Under the pieces are notes generated by a model. The model had not been told where the DNA came from. It made no database searches and was given only the letters and a program-made list of their open reading frames with translations. A stretch of DNA of 43,285 nt from the NCBI GenBank assembly GCA_019689675.1, contig JADGGZ010000008.1, forward strand, positions 1 to 43,285, written 5' to 3'. Source of the DNA: Rhodospirillales bacterium (GTDB lineage Bacteria > Pseudomonadota > Alphaproteobacteria > ATCC43930 > CGMCC-115725). Both the position numbers and the translations under genes were made by a program. Below, one piece after another: positions 1 to 8,744 of this stretch; position 1 is the stretch's first letter, and every line of letters starts with the position of its first letter.

Positions 1-302
1 GGGCGCGGCGTGAGGCCGGCCGCGTACATGACCATGAAGAAGGCGACCCGAGCGACCACGACCCAGAACGCGGCCACCGGCGGCAGGAGGAAGCGCGGCA
101 CGGCCGTCGGCGTCACGAAGTCGATGAGCGGCAGCAGCCAGTCGGTGAAGCGCCGGAACCAGCGCCAGATGTAATTCGGCGAATCGGGCGGGACGAAGAA
201 CCCGAGAAGAAAGCGGCCCCAAAGCGTGTAGAAGAGAAGCGCGAACCCATAGTTCGGCAGGTGGAAGTACCAATAGCTCCACCAAATGTCCTGCCCTGCC
301 AT
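1..302 (-). CDS. YggT-like membrane protein, partial (3' end outside window)
   Basis: The minus-strand frame starts at ATG 302 and stays open to the window edge, giving about 100 residues without a stop. The product is rich in Trp, Phe and Leu. A hydrophobic segment near residues 18-34 is followed by an RWFRRFTDWLLPLI stretch, then Pro-rich residues and a second hydrophobic segment near residues 70-95. This 'FVPPDSPNYIWRWFRRFTD' to 'P..VP' layout resembles YggT family integral membrane proteins, whose exact role is poorly defined. An AGGAG lies only two bases before the ATG, which is a short spacing. The gene follows the symporter gene in the same direction but is separated from it by a strong terminator, so it may have its own promoter or rely on read-through. 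Family assignment is moderate because the C terminus is missing. Confidence 0.6.
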   Translation of the reverse strand, partial: MAGQDIWWSYWYFHLPNYGFALLFYTLWGRFLLGFFVPPDSPNYIWRWFRRFTDWLLPLIDFVTPTAVPRFLLPPVAAFWVVVARVAFFMVMYAAGLTPR

Positions 303-314
303 AGCTCCTGTCAG

Positions 315-346
315 AAAAAAGGCAGGGCCCGAAACCGGGCCCTGCC
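315..346 (-). terminator. Rho-independent terminator of the symporter operon
   Basis: Two perfect 11-base arms, 321-331 and 336-346, enclose the four-base loop 332-335. Read on the minus strand, the GC-rich stem is followed at once by six T residues (320-315). It begins 16 bases after the symporter stop codon. This is the clearest intrinsic terminator in the window and marks the end of the small-subunit/symporter transcript. Confidence 0.93.
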
Positions 347-362
347 GCAAACGGACTGTAGT

Positions 363-2195
363 CTAGTGGTGTGCTCTCGCCCCGCCCACCCAGGCGATCT
401 CGCCCTTCGGTACGCGGATGGAGTCGACGAACTCCTGCATCTCGCGCGATGGCGGGGTGGTGACGAGGCTGACGGCCCAAGTCACCAGGAACGCCACCGG
501 CAGGCCGAACAGCGCGCTCGAGATGTTGCGGATCCCGAACCACAGAGGCATGCCGAAATAGTGCGTGGCGATGAGGTAGTAGAGGCAGACGCCGAACCCG
601 GCCAGCATTCCGAGGATAGCCCCGGTCGACGTCGTACGCTTCCACCAGATCCCCATGACGAGCGGGGCGAAGAGGCCCGAGGCCGCCAGGGAGAACGCCC
701 AGGCCACCATCTGAATGATGCCCGAGGGCCGCGTGCCGGCGACCGCCGCCGCGATGAGCGCGACGACGATCAGCAGCGTACGGGCGACGATGAGGCGCCG
801 CTTCGTCGAGGCCGACGGGTCGATCATCTTGTAGTAGATGTCGTGGCTGAGCGCGTTGGCGATGGCGAGCAGAAGACCGTCCGCCGTCGAGAGCGCGGCG
901 GCGAGACCGCCGGCGGCGACGAGGCCGGAAATCACGTAGGGCAGCCCCGCGATCTCCGGCATGGAGAGCACGATGATGTCCTGGTGGATTTTCAGCTCGC
1001 CGAGATCGAGGGCAGGGCCCGCAATCGCGTATTTCGTCAGGTTGACGATGCCGTTGCCGTCGGCGTCGGCGATCGTCAGCAAGCCGCCTACCTGCGACCA
1101 GTTCTGCACCCATGCCGGGAGGCTCGCGATCGGCTGGTTGATGACAGCCGTGTAGACCTCGAGCTTGGCGAAGGCCGCGTAGGCGGGAGCGGTGAAGTAG
1201 AGCAGGAAGATGAAGAAGATGCTCCAGCCCACCGACTCGCGGGCTTGCCGGACGTTCGGCGTCGTGAAGTACCGCATGAGGATGTGCGGCAGCGACGCGG
1301 TGCCGATCATCAGGCAGAGCACGAGCGCCCAGAAATTGTTGAACTCGGTCCAGCTGAATTGGCCGGCCGCGTTCGTGAACGGCGCCGTATGGTGTTTAAC
1401 GACGTTGAACTGCTGCTCGAGAGCGGCGATCTCGCTCAGCGCCTGACCGTAGGTGAGCTGGGGAATGGGTATCCCGTATCGCTGAGTGGACAGCCAGACC
1501 AGCGGCACCAGGTAGGCGATGATCAGGATGATGTACTGCGCCACCTGGGTCCAGGTAACGGCCCTCATCCCGCCCAGCATCGAGCAGACGAGAATACCGA
1601 TGAGCCCCGCGAAGATCGCGATCTCGAAGGGGATCCCGAGGAAGCGCGACGTGATGATGCCGATACCGAACGTCTGCGCGACGATGTACGTGAAGGATGC
1701 GCAGAAGAGGACGATGACGCCGAGAACTCGGGCGGTATTGCCCTCGTATCGGGTGCCGAGAAAGTCCGGCACGGTGAACTGGCCGAACTTGCGCAGGTAC
1801 GGGGCGAGGAGAATGCCCACCAGAACGTAGCCGCCCGTCCATCCGAGCACGTACCCGAGCCCGTTGAAGCCTGCGATGAAGAGCCCGCCGGCCATCGAGA
1901 TGAACGAGGCGGCGCTCATCCAGTCGGCGCCGGTCGCCATACCGTTGTAGAACGCCGGAACGACCCGACCTGCGACGTAGTACTCGGACAGCTCGATCGT
2001 TCGAGAGAGATAGCCGATGTAGGCGTAAACGAAGATCGTGAGGAATACGAATGCGTAACCGATGAATTTGTTCGGCACTCCCAACTGCTCGAGAATACCG
2101 AGCACGATCGTGAAGCCGATAAATCCGCCAGTGTAACCGGCGTAGATTTTCCCGAGATTGGCGAGGAAACCGCCCTTGCCGACTTCGTAAGCCAT
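363..2195 (-). CDS. Sodium:solute symporter, VC_2705 type
   Basis: A 610-residue inner-membrane carrier of the sodium:solute symporter (SSSF) family, expected to couple Na+ entry to uptake of a small carboxylate such as acetate. About a dozen hydrophobic segments run through the protein. Conserved-looking stretches include 'ADWMSAASFISMAGGLFIAG' near residues 90-110 and a later 'SGLVAAGGLAAALSTADGLL', both typical of the LeuT-like core of SSSF carriers. The ATG at 2195 has an AGGAGGG six bases upstream that overlaps the stop of the DUF4212 gene, so the two are translationally linked. Pairing with a DUF4212 small subunit rather than a DUF485 protein places it in the VC_2705-type group and not with E. 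coli ActP. The nearby kinase with a symporter-like sensor suggests substrate-controlled expression. The substrate cannot be read from sequence. Confidence 0.92.
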   Translation of the reverse strand: MAYEVGKGGFLANLGKIYAGYTGGFIGFTIVLGILEQLGVPNKFIGYAFVFLTIFVYAYIGYLSRTIELSEYYVAGRVVPAFYNGMATGADWMSAASFISMAGGLFIAGFNGLGYVLGWTGGYVLVGILLAPYLRKFGQFTVPDFLGTRYEGNTARVLGVIVLFCASFTYIVAQTFGIGIITSRFLGIPFEIAIFAGLIGILVCSMLGGMRAVTWTQVAQYIILIIAYLVPLVWLSTQRYGIPIPQLTYGQALSEIAALEQQFNVVKHHTAPFTNAAGQFSWTEFNNFWALVLCLMIGTASLPHILMRYFTTPNVRQARESVGWSIFFIFLLYFTAPAYAAFAKLEVYTAVINQPIASLPAWVQNWSQVGGLLTIADADGNGIVNLTKYAIAGPALDLGELKIHQDIIVLSMPEIAGLPYVISGLVAAGGLAAALSTADGLLLAIANALSHDIYYKMIDPSASTKRRLIVARTLLIVVALIAAAVAGTRPSGIIQMVAWAFSLAASGLFAPLVMGIWWKRTTSTGAILGMLAGFGVCLYYLIATHYFGMPLWFGIRNISSALFGLPVAFLVTWAVSLVTTPPSREMQEFVDSIRVPKGEIAWVGGARAHH

Positions 2196-2206
2196 GGCGC
2201 TCCCTC

Positions 2207-2479
2207 CTAATCTTCCTCAGAGACGCCGAATTCCTGGTCGATCTTGTTCTGGGCGCTGGCGTTCCAGAAGCAGAGGACGACGAAGGCAATCAGCGAACCT
2301 TGCGCGGCCATGTAGAAGCCGAGCGGGAATCCCATGATCACGATCGAGTTCAGCGGTACCGCCAGAAGCGGGATTACGAAGCTGAACAGGAACCAGAGCG
2401 CAAGGATGGTCCACATCAGCGTACTGGTGCGCTGCCAATACGCCTCTCGTCGTTCCGGTGTCAAAACCTGCTGAGCCAT
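2207..2479 (-). CDS. DUF4212 symporter small subunit
   Basis: A 90-residue protein with an N-terminal 'ERREAYWQRT' stretch, two transmembrane helices (about residues 21-42 and 47-70) and a short acidic tail ending in EED. This is the usual shape of DUF4212 proteins, which are encoded directly before VC_2705-type sodium:solute symporters and are thought to be small accessory subunits. I chose ATG 2479 because a GGGGA lies eight bases upstream; an in-frame ATG at 2494 and a further extension to 2539 lack support. Its stop codon TAG (2207-2209) forms part of the Shine-Dalgarno of the symporter gene, so the two genes are one operon. Confidence 0.9.
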   Translation of the reverse strand: MAQQVLTPERREAYWQRTSTLMWTILALWFLFSFVIPLLAVPLNSIVIMGFPLGFYMAAQGSLIAFVVLCFWNASAQNKIDQEFGVSEED

Positions 2480-2722
2480 GCGTTCCGTCCCCATGGTTGT
2501 CGTCAAGCGCCGAACAAACGGGGAAATGCACATGACCACGACGAAAAACCGCGAGCGCTGATGGCGACGCGGCTCTGCGAGGCCTACTTGGCCCCGGTTC
2601 TTGTCGTGAGTGAGGTTGCGATGTGCGTTCCCCCGCCCCTCGTTGTGTTACTCTTTTTTAGACAGCATACCATCAGTTGAGTCCGGCCACAACAACCGGA
2701 CCTCGGAGGGACCGGCCGGGTC
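2480..2722. promoter_or_regulatory. Divergent intergenic region, symporter operon / 2723 gene
   Basis: These 243 bases separate the minus-strand symporter operon from the plus-strand 198-residue gene and must hold both promoters. A T-rich tract at 2653-2659 is the least GC-rich part. A six-base inverted repeat (GTCCGG at 2681-2686, CCGGAC at 2696-2701) sits just upstream of the plus-strand gene and could be an operator or leader hairpin. I found no convincing -35/-10 pair and no sigma-54 consensus. Confidence 0.4.
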
Positions 2723-3319
2723 ATGATCGCAGGGTTGAAGCGGCTCCTCGGTGCCTCGCGGATCGCGACGCGGACGGAGCTCGAGACCTTCATCGACCGT
2801 CACGCCGCGATGATCACGAACAGGAGCGTCATCGGCTACTGCCAGGTCAAGACCCGGATGCCGCTTCACGAGCTGACGCGCGAGGCTCGCTTTGCCGAGG
2901 CGTTTGGCAAGGCGCGCAGCGAATCTTATGCGGCGATTGCGGCCGACCTCGTCGTGATGACGGAAGGCCTCCTGCGTACGGCGACTGAAGCCGATCTGAC
3001 GGACGGGCTCGCCGCGCTGTACCGGGATCTGCTCGCGCGTCAGCCGCTTCCGCCGCACCGCCCGGCGGGATGGAGCGACGAGGCCGAAGACCTGCGCGCG
3101 CGGCTCGCCTTCGCCCGGCAAGGGCCGCGGCAGCGCGTCGCCGACATCGCCGAACGGTCGGCCGCGCGGGTCTACGCGACGATGCCGATCCACGAATCGC
3201 TGCGCGCGCCGGACGAACCATCGATCAAGGCCAATGTGCAATTCCTGATCGTCGGCCTTTACCGCGAGTTCGAGCGGCGGCTCGACTGCGCGGCGCTCGC
3301 CCGCGCTCTCGCTGCCTAG
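2723..3319 (+). CDS. Conserved protein of unknown function, alpha-helical
   Basis: A 198-residue soluble protein that I do not recognise as a named family. It is rich in Ala, Arg and Leu, looks almost entirely helical, and has no signal peptide or membrane segment. The N-terminal half contains 'TFIDRHAAMITNRSVIGYCQ', and the C terminus has 'VQFLIVGLYREFERRLD'. A GGAGGG lies 12 bases before the ATG, which is a long spacing. The gene ends 12 bases before the CBS/DUF294 gene and very probably shares its transcript. It lies beside the symporter operon in a region of solute uptake and sensing, so a regulatory or accessory role is possible, but that rests on position only. Confidence 0.75.
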   Translation: MIAGLKRLLGASRIATRTELETFIDRHAAMITNRSVIGYCQVKTRMPLHELTREARFAEAFGKARSESYAAIAADLVVMTEGLLRTATEADLTDGLAALYRDLLARQPLPPHRPAGWSDEAEDLRARLAFARQGPRQRVADIAERSAARVYATMPIHESLRAPDEPSIKANVQFLIVGLYREFERRLDCAALARALAA

Positions 3320-3331
3320 GGCGAGGCTTTC

Positions 3332-4792
3332 ATGGCGCCCTCGCAGACTGCCGTCTTCGCCCGGCGCGTGCGCGACCTCGCGCGTCCGCCGCCGTTGACG
3401 TGTCCGCTCGGCACGCCCCTGTCGGCGGCGCTCGCGCTGATGACGGCCGAGAACGAGTCCAGCATTCTCGTGCTCGATGCTTCGGGCGAGGTCGCCGGCA
3501 TCCTCACCGAGCACGACGTCGTCCGTCGCGTCGCGTTCCGCCTCGACCCCGAAACCGCTGTCGAAGCGGCGATGAGCCGGCCCGTCTCTACCGTCGGCGA
3601 GGACGAGTTCCTCTACCGGGCAGTCGGGAGAATGCGGCGGCTCCGCCTCCGTCATCTACCGGTGGTCGATTCCCGCGGACGGCCGGTCGGGATGCTCGAT
3701 CTCATCGAGGCGCTCGGCGCCGCCTCGGAGCGGCTGATCGGGCAAATCGACCGGCTCGCCAACGAGCCGTCGGTGGAAGGGCTCGCGCGCACCAAGGCGG
3801 CCCAGATGGCGCTGGCTGCCGAGCTGCTCGCCGATCATGTCCCGGCGCCGGAAATCCAGGGCCTTATCACCGAGATCAATCTCGACATCCACCGCGCCAT
3901 ACTCGAGGCGTCGATCGCCGAGCTCGCGGCCGACGGATGGGGACCGCCCCCGCTTCCCTTCACGCTCCTCGTCATGGGCTCGGGCGGGCGCGGAGAGAAT
4001 TTCCTTTATCCCGACCAGGACAACGGCTTCATCCTCGCCGACTATCCGGACGAGGAGCACGGCCGCATAGACCCCTGGTTCATCGCGCTCGCCGAGCGCT
4101 TCACGCGTCAGCTCGACGCCGTCGGGTTCCCGTTCTGCAAAGGCAACGTCATGGCGACCAACCCGCTATGGCGCAAGAGCGCGACGCAGTGGCGCCACCA
4201 GTTCCGCCTCTGGGCCGAGCGGCGCAGCCCGGTCGCGATCCTGTTTGCCGACATCTTCCTCGACTTCCGGCCGGTGCAAGGCCCCGTCGAGCCGGCGGAG
4301 ACGCTACGCGCGACCGTGATCGAGACGCTCGCCGCCTATCCGGCGCTGCTCGCCGAGATGTGCCGGGACGAGACCGCCCGCTCGGTCGCGCTCGGCCTCT
4401 TCGGCCGGATCGTGACCGATGCCAAGGGCGATCATCCGGGGCGGGTCGACCTCAAGATGCGCGGCACCATGCCCTTGGTCGGCTCGGCCCGGCTCCTCGC
4501 CCTCAAGTGCGGTATCGGCGAGACCGGAACGCTGGCCCGGCTCGCTGCGCTCGAGCGGGCGGGCGTCCTCGGCCGCAACGAAGCCGAGGCGCTCGCTGCG
4601 GCGTTCGATCACATAACTTTCGTCCTGCTGCGTCAGCAGCTCGCCGACCATGCGGCCGGCCGCAAGGTCGGCAACTTCGTCGATCCCGACTCCCTGTCGC
4701 GCCGGGAGCGCGATCTCCTTGTCGACTCGCTGCGCGCCGTCGAGCAGTTCCGCAAGCGCGTCCGCGCCGAGCTGACGGGCGAGCTCTGGTAG
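3332..4792 (+). CDS. CBS-pair / DUF294 putative nucleotidyltransferase
   Basis: A 486-residue cytoplasmic protein. Residues about 20-135 form two CBS motifs, including 'ENESSILVLDASGEVAGIL' and 'HLPVVDSRGRPVGMLDLIE', which in other proteins bind adenine nucleotides. They are followed by a DUF294 nucleotidyltransferase-like domain with 'GSGGRGENFLYPDQD' at residues 216-230. The two Asp residues, D228 and D230, match the metal-binding pair of the polymerase-beta fold also seen in the GlnD uridylyltransferase domain. The C-terminal helical part fits the DUF294_C domain. Such proteins often lie beside symporter and sensor-kinase genes of acetate-type clusters, as here. A role in signal-dependent protein modification is plausible but unproven. 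The gene is convergent with the UspA gene, only four bases apart. Confidence 0.9.
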   Translation: MAPSQTAVFARRVRDLARPPPLTCPLGTPLSAALALMTAENESSILVLDASGEVAGILTEHDVVRRVAFRLDPETAVEAAMSRPVSTVGEDEFLYRAVGRMRRLRLRHLPVVDSRGRPVGMLDLIEALGAASERLIGQIDRLANEPSVEGLARTKAAQMALAAELLADHVPAPEIQGLITEINLDIHRAILEASIAELAADGWGPPPLPFTLLVMGSGGRGENFLYPDQDNGFILADYPDEEHGRIDPWFIALAERFTRQLDAVGFPFCKGNVMATNPLWRKSATQWRHQFRLWAERRSPVAILFADIFLDFRPVQGPVEPAETLRATVIETLAAYPALLAEMCRDETARSVALGLFGRIVTDAKGDHPGRVDLKMRGTMPLVGSARLLALKCGIGETGTLARLAALERAGVLGRNEAEALAAAFDHITFVLLRQQLADHAAGRKVGNFVDPDSLSRRERDLLVDSLRAVEQFRKRVRAELTGELW

Positions 4793-4796
4793 GCGC

Positions 4797-5657
4797 TCAC
4801 CCGCGGGCGCCGTCGGCGGCGACTGCGGCGATGTCGCAAGGCGGCCCGCGCAGCAGGGACTCGGCGATGCTTTTGTAAAAGGCGTCCTCGACACCGACGC
4901 GTCCACGTGTGGCTACGACGAGGAGATCCGGTTTTACGCGGTCGCATTCGCGGCGAATGACCTCGATGACGTCGCCCGGCTGCACCTGCGCATGGACCGC
5001 GACCGGCCGTTCGACGCCTTCGGTGGAAAGAGAGCGAAGCGCGTCGGCGATTCTCTGCTCGATAGCTGCGCGATGGCGCTCGGCGGTCTCCCGAAGCTCC
5101 TCGTACGTCGGCAGAGCGCCGACGAACGGCACCCGGAAGGCATGGACCGCCGAGAATTCGGCTGCCGCCGACAGGCGACACGCCAGCCCGAGTGCCGCCT
5201 CGGCGGCCGGGGTGAGATCGATTGCCACAAGGACGCGGCGATAGGGACCCGCGACCGGGTGCTTCACCTGCAGCACCGGACGCTGCGAGTCGCGCAGCAC
5301 CCGCCAGGCGGTCGAGCCGAGGAAGAGGTCGCGCTTCTCGTCTTGGCGATGGATCCCGAGCAGGATGAGCCCGGCGTCGATAGCCTCGGCCTCGGCGAGG
5401 ATGGCGTCCGATGCGCGCCCGTGGCGGACCGCGACCGTGGCCTCGACTTGCGCTGCCGTGGCTTGCGGCAGGAGCTGTCGGCGGATGTGGTCCAGGCCTT
5501 CGCGTTCGAGTCGCCGCGCGACGGGGCCGGGCAGGGCATCGTCGACCACGAAGAGGACGCGGACGGAGCCGCCCGACCCTTGCGCGAGCTGCACCGCCCG
5601 CGCAAACGCCAGCTCGGAGCGGGGCGAGAGATCGCTCGCGACCAGAATCGGGTTCAT
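4797..5657 (-). CDS. Tandem universal stress protein (two UspA domains)
   Basis: A 286-residue cytoplasmic protein made of two UspA domains, about residues 1-140 and 145-283. Each starts with a beta strand of the expected type ('ILVASDLSPRSELAFARAVQ' and 'RVLVAIDLTPAAEAALGLA'). The ATP-binding G-x2-G-x9-G(S/T) pattern is imperfect: domain 1 has 'LGSTAWRVLR' and domain 2 has 'VATRGRVGVEDAFYKSIAES'. Nucleotide binding is therefore uncertain. A GAGAGG lies before ATG 5657. The gene follows the symporter-kinase gene in the same direction after a 92-base gap that holds a hairpin, so it may be a partly separated last gene of that operon. Confidence 0.9.
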   Translation of the reverse strand: MNPILVASDLSPRSELAFARAVQLAQGSGGSVRVLFVVDDALPGPVARRLEREGLDHIRRQLLPQATAAQVEATVAVRHGRASDAILAEAEAIDAGLILLGIHRQDEKRDLFLGSTAWRVLRDSQRPVLQVKHPVAGPYRRVLVAIDLTPAAEAALGLACRLSAAAEFSAVHAFRVPFVGALPTYEELRETAERHRAAIEQRIADALRSLSTEGVERPVAVHAQVQPGDVIEVIRRECDRVKPDLLVVATRGRVGVEDAFYKSIAESLLRGPPCDIAAVAADGARG

Positions 5658-5717
5658 GGGGACACCTCTCTTCGCCAGATTGCCGGCGCGTTTGCCGGCC
5701 CGAGAGAAGTGGTGCGC

Positions 5718-5737
5718 GGCGTCGATTCGTCGACGCC
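5718..5737 (-). terminator. Hairpin between kinase and UspA genes, no U-tract
   Basis: A perfect eight-base inverted repeat (5718-5725 and 5730-5737) with a four-base loop begins 12 bases after the kinase stop codon. No T-run follows on the minus strand, so it may weaken read-through or protect the upstream 3' end rather than end transcription outright. Confidence 0.4.
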
Positions 5738-5749
5738 CTGCTACGCGAT

Positions 5750-8503
5750 TCAGACGGTCGCGACAGCCGGCGCCGGCGCTTCGGCGAACGGAACGAAGAA
5801 AGCGAAGACGGCGCCTTTTCCCAGCTCGCTCTCCACCCAGATCCGGCCGCCGAAATGCTCGACGATGCGGCGGCAGATCGCGAGGCCGAGTCCGGAACCT
5901 TGCGGCTTGCCAGACACCGCGTCGCTGACCTGCCGAAATTTCTCGAAGACGAACGCCTGGTTCTCGCGCGCGATTCCGGGACCGTTGTCACTGACACGGG
6001 TCTCGACGCCGCCCGGTACGGCGATCATCCGCACCGTTACGCGCCCCGTGCCGCGCGGCGAAAACTTCGACGCGTTCGAGAGAAGGTTGATCACCACCTG
6101 CATCAGCTGGTCTCGGTCCGCATGCACAGGCGGCAGCTCGCGCGGCAGATCGAGCTCCAGCGCGACCTCGCGATCCTTGAAGAGCTGGCTCGTGGCGAGC
6201 ACGGCCTCTCGCGCCAGCGCCGGCAGATCGACCGCTTCCATCTGCCAATCGAAGCGCCCCGCCTCGATGCGCGCTAGGTCGAGCACTTGGTTGATCAGCC
6301 GCGTCAGCCGCTCGCTCTCCTTGATGATGATGTCCAGGAACTCGCGCCGCCGTTCCACCGACAGCCCTGGATTGTCGAAGAGGATTTCCGAGAAGGAGCG
6401 TATGGAAGTTAGCGGCGTGCGCAGCTCGTGGGTCACCGTCGTGATGAACTCGTCCTTGAGGCGGTCGATTTCGCGGAGACGGATGTTCGCCGCGCGCAGC
6501 TCGGACGAAGCGGCCTCGAGCTCACGCGACTTCTGCTCGAGCTGGCGGCTGTACTCGATGACTTGCGAAGCCTCGTCGAGAATCTGCAGCACCTCGTCGA
6601 TGCCGACGTTCTTGCCCTTGACGACCGAGGCGACCATGACGCGGGCCGATGCGGCGCCGATCGCGCCTGCGAGGAGCCGCTCGGTGTAGTGCATCAGGTC
6701 GGCATCGGCGTGGGAGAGCTTGCCGAGAGCGAGATTGCGGCTCGCGGCGTAGGCGGCGAAGCTCTGCTCGGCGCGGCGCTTGCCGATGAAGCGGGCGACC
6801 AGCTCGTAAAGGTCGTGATAGGAGGCGGAGCCGGGCCACAACTGAGCACGGCTGCCGGCCTGGGCGTGCTGGAACACCTCGACGAAGCGCGTCGCCTGGA
6901 TACGCTCGATCGCGCTCTGCCGCGTGACGAGCGAAACGCCGAGATAAAGGCCGATATTGGCAACCATGCTCCAGAAGAGCGCGTGGCTCAGATTGTCGAG
7001 ACCCGCGAGGCCGAAGAGGGCATAAGGCTTGAGGAGGGCGATCCCCCAGGGCCCTTCGTCGACGAACTCGATCGGAAGCCAGCCGGAGCGGGCGAGAGAC
7101 GGGAGGAGAAGCGTGTAGAGCCAGACGAGGAAGCCGCCGGCGAGCCCCGCGAGCGCACCGCTCCGCGTTCCGCCCTTCCAGTAGATCCCGCCGACGATCG
7201 CGGGCGCGAACTGCGCCACCGCGGCGAACGAGAGCAGGCCGATGCTGACGAGCGCGTAGGAGCCGCCGATGAAATAGAAGTAGAGATACCCCAGCGACAT
7301 CAGCATCACGATGCTGCCGCGCCGGATCGCGATGAGAAGCCGGGTGAGGTCTCCGCGCTCCGCAAGGCGAAGCCACGCGAGCCGGAGCAGGATCGGCATC
7401 ACCAGCTCGTTGCAGACCATGGTCGAAAGCGCGATCGTCTCGACGATGACCATGCCGGTGGCGGCGGACAGGCCGCCGATGAAGGCGACGACGGCGATGA
7501 CGCCGGCGTCGGCGGCGAGCGGGATCGCCAGCATGAAGGCATCGGCCTCGACCGCGTCCGGGGTGAAGAGCAGCCGGCCCGCGATCGCGATCGGCAGGAC
7601 GAAGAGGTTGATCGCGAAGAGGTAGAGCGGGAAGAGCCAGGCCGCCTTCGCGAGGTGTCGCTCGTCGACGTTCTCGACCACGATCACCTGGAACTGGCGC
7701 GGCAGGAACAGTACCGCCGCCATCGACAAGAGCACGAGGGTAACCCATCCGCCGTACCCGCGCGTGCCGACCGTGGTGAAGAGCGGAGCGATATCCGGTC
7801 GCTCGGCAGCCTGGGCGAAGAGGTCGCCGACCCCTCCGAAGACTACGAAGGTGACGAAAACGCCGACGGTGAGAAAGGCGAGAAGCTTGACGAGCGACTC
7901 GAAAGCGATCGCCGCGACCATGCCCTCGTGCCGCTCGGTCGCGTCGATGTGCCTCGTGCCGTAGAGCATCGAGAACACCGCCATGAGGACCGCGACCCAG
8001 AGCGCGGTGTCCCGAAACGCCGAGGGCTGCACGAAGTTGCCGTCGTGGAAGGCGGGCGCCGCCAGGAGGAGATTGAAGCTCGCCGAAACGCCCTTGAGCT
8101 GCAGCGCGATGTACGGCGTCACCACGATCACCGCGGCGATGGTGATGAAGCCGCCGAGCAGCTGGCTCTTGCCGTAGCGCGAGGCGACGAAGTCGGCGAT
8201 CGACGTGATGCGGTCGGTCTTGCTGATGCGAAGAATCTTGCGTGTGAGGTGCCACCACAGGATCGCGACCAGGGTCGGTCCGATGTAGATCGGCAGGAAG
8301 TCGATCCCGCCGATCGCCGCCTGGCCGACACTGCCGTAGAAGGTCCACGCGGTGCAGTAGACGGCGATCGAGAGGGCGTAGACGTAGGGGCTGGAGACGA
8401 CGCTGCGGCCGGCGTCGGAGCGCTTGTCCGCCCAGTAGGCGATCGCGAAAAGAAGGCAGAGATAGCCGAACGCGACCGCGATGACGAGCGAGGTCGCCGG
8501 CAT
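5750..8503 (-). CDS. Symporter-type sensor histidine kinase (CrbS/CbrA-like)
   Basis: A 917-residue inner-membrane kinase. Residues about 1-490 form a sodium:solute symporter-like domain with many transmembrane helices. A linker of about 130 residues and a coiled coil near residues 635-685 follow. The HisKA domain has 'HELRTPL' with the phospho-acceptor at H692. The ATPase domain has an N box ('NLLSNASKFS', residues 806-815), a G1 box 'DNGPG' near 839-843, and 'GSGLGLAICRRIVEHFGG' as G2. All key kinase residues are present. Known relatives, CbrA and CrbS, sense amino-acid or acetate-related signals and set carbon use. I see no clear PAS domain. ATG 8503 has a GAGG seven bases upstream and lies nine bases after the preceding small gene. 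The receiver-only regulator of the same operon is the likely partner. Confidence 0.93.
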   Translation of the reverse strand: MPATSLVIAVAFGYLCLLFAIAYWADKRSDAGRSVVSSPYVYALSIAVYCTAWTFYGSVGQAAIGGIDFLPIYIGPTLVAILWWHLTRKILRISKTDRITSIADFVASRYGKSQLLGGFITIAAVIVVTPYIALQLKGVSASFNLLLAAPAFHDGNFVQPSAFRDTALWVAVLMAVFSMLYGTRHIDATERHEGMVAAIAFESLVKLLAFLTVGVFVTFVVFGGVGDLFAQAAERPDIAPLFTTVGTRGYGGWVTLVLLSMAAVLFLPRQFQVIVVENVDERHLAKAAWLFPLYLFAINLFVLPIAIAGRLLFTPDAVEADAFMLAIPLAADAGVIAVVAFIGGLSAATGMVIVETIALSTMVCNELVMPILLRLAWLRLAERGDLTRLLIAIRRGSIVMLMSLGYLYFYFIGGSYALVSIGLLSFAAVAQFAPAIVGGIYWKGGTRSGALAGLAGGFLVWLYTLLLPSLARSGWLPIEFVDEGPWGIALLKPYALFGLAGLDNLSHALFWSMVANIGLYLGVSLVTRQSAIERIQATRFVEVFQHAQAGSRAQLWPGSASYHDLYELVARFIGKRRAEQSFAAYAASRNLALGKLSHADADLMHYTERLLAGAIGAASARVMVASVVKGKNVGIDEVLQILDEASQVIEYSRQLEQKSRELEAASSELRAANIRLREIDRLKDEFITTVTHELRTPLTSIRSFSEILFDNPGLSVERRREFLDIIIKESERLTRLINQVLDLARIEAGRFDWQMEAVDLPALAREAVLATSQLFKDREVALELDLPRELPPVHADRDQLMQVVINLLSNASKFSPRGTGRVTVRMIAVPGGVETRVSDNGPGIARENQAFVFEKFRQVSDAVSGKPQGSGLGLAICRRIVEHFGGRIWVESELGKGAVFAFFVPFAEAPAPAVATV

Positions 8504-8512
8504 CGGCGTGCC

Positions 8513-8728
8513 TCAGTCTGGACCGCGCTCGCCGCGCTCGATGCGGCGCGAGATGCGGGCGAGGAGCGCGATGAGGGCGGCCCAAGCGCCGAAGAGGTAC
8601 AAGTAGAGAACCGGGATTCCGAGCACGAGCTCGGGCGCGCTGAAGATCGAGAGAAGCGGCGGGCTTACCGCCAGCACGGCGAAGAAAAGCAGCGCCACGA
8701 ACCGGTCGCCCGATCCCAATTCGTGCAT
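8513..8728 (-). CDS. Small two-helix membrane protein, unknown function
   Basis: A 71-residue protein with two hydrophobic helices (about residues 10-29 and 33-55) and a strongly basic tail (ISRRIERGERG). The start at ATG 8728 is favoured by a GGGAGG nine bases upstream; a longer frame to 8824 would overlap the exonuclease gene and has no signal. It sits between the membrane exonuclease and the symporter-kinase with gaps of 16 and 9 bases, so it is almost certainly co-translated with them. I do not recognise a named family. Its size and position suggest a membrane accessory subunit for the symporter-like sensor, by analogy with DUF4212 and DUF485 proteins that partner true symporters. Confidence 0.75.
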   Translation of the reverse strand: MHELGSGDRFVALLFFAVLAVSPPLLSIFSAPELVLGIPVLYLYLFGAWAALIALLARISRRIERGERGPD

Positions 8729-8744
8729 CCCGCGGCCTCCCTCC

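Noticed and set aside
261-2210. A 649-codon plus-strand frame opposite the symporter gene
   Set aside because: Low-complexity Arg/Asp/Glu-rich translation. The minus-strand protein is a clear sodium:solute symporter with a ribosome site and terminator.
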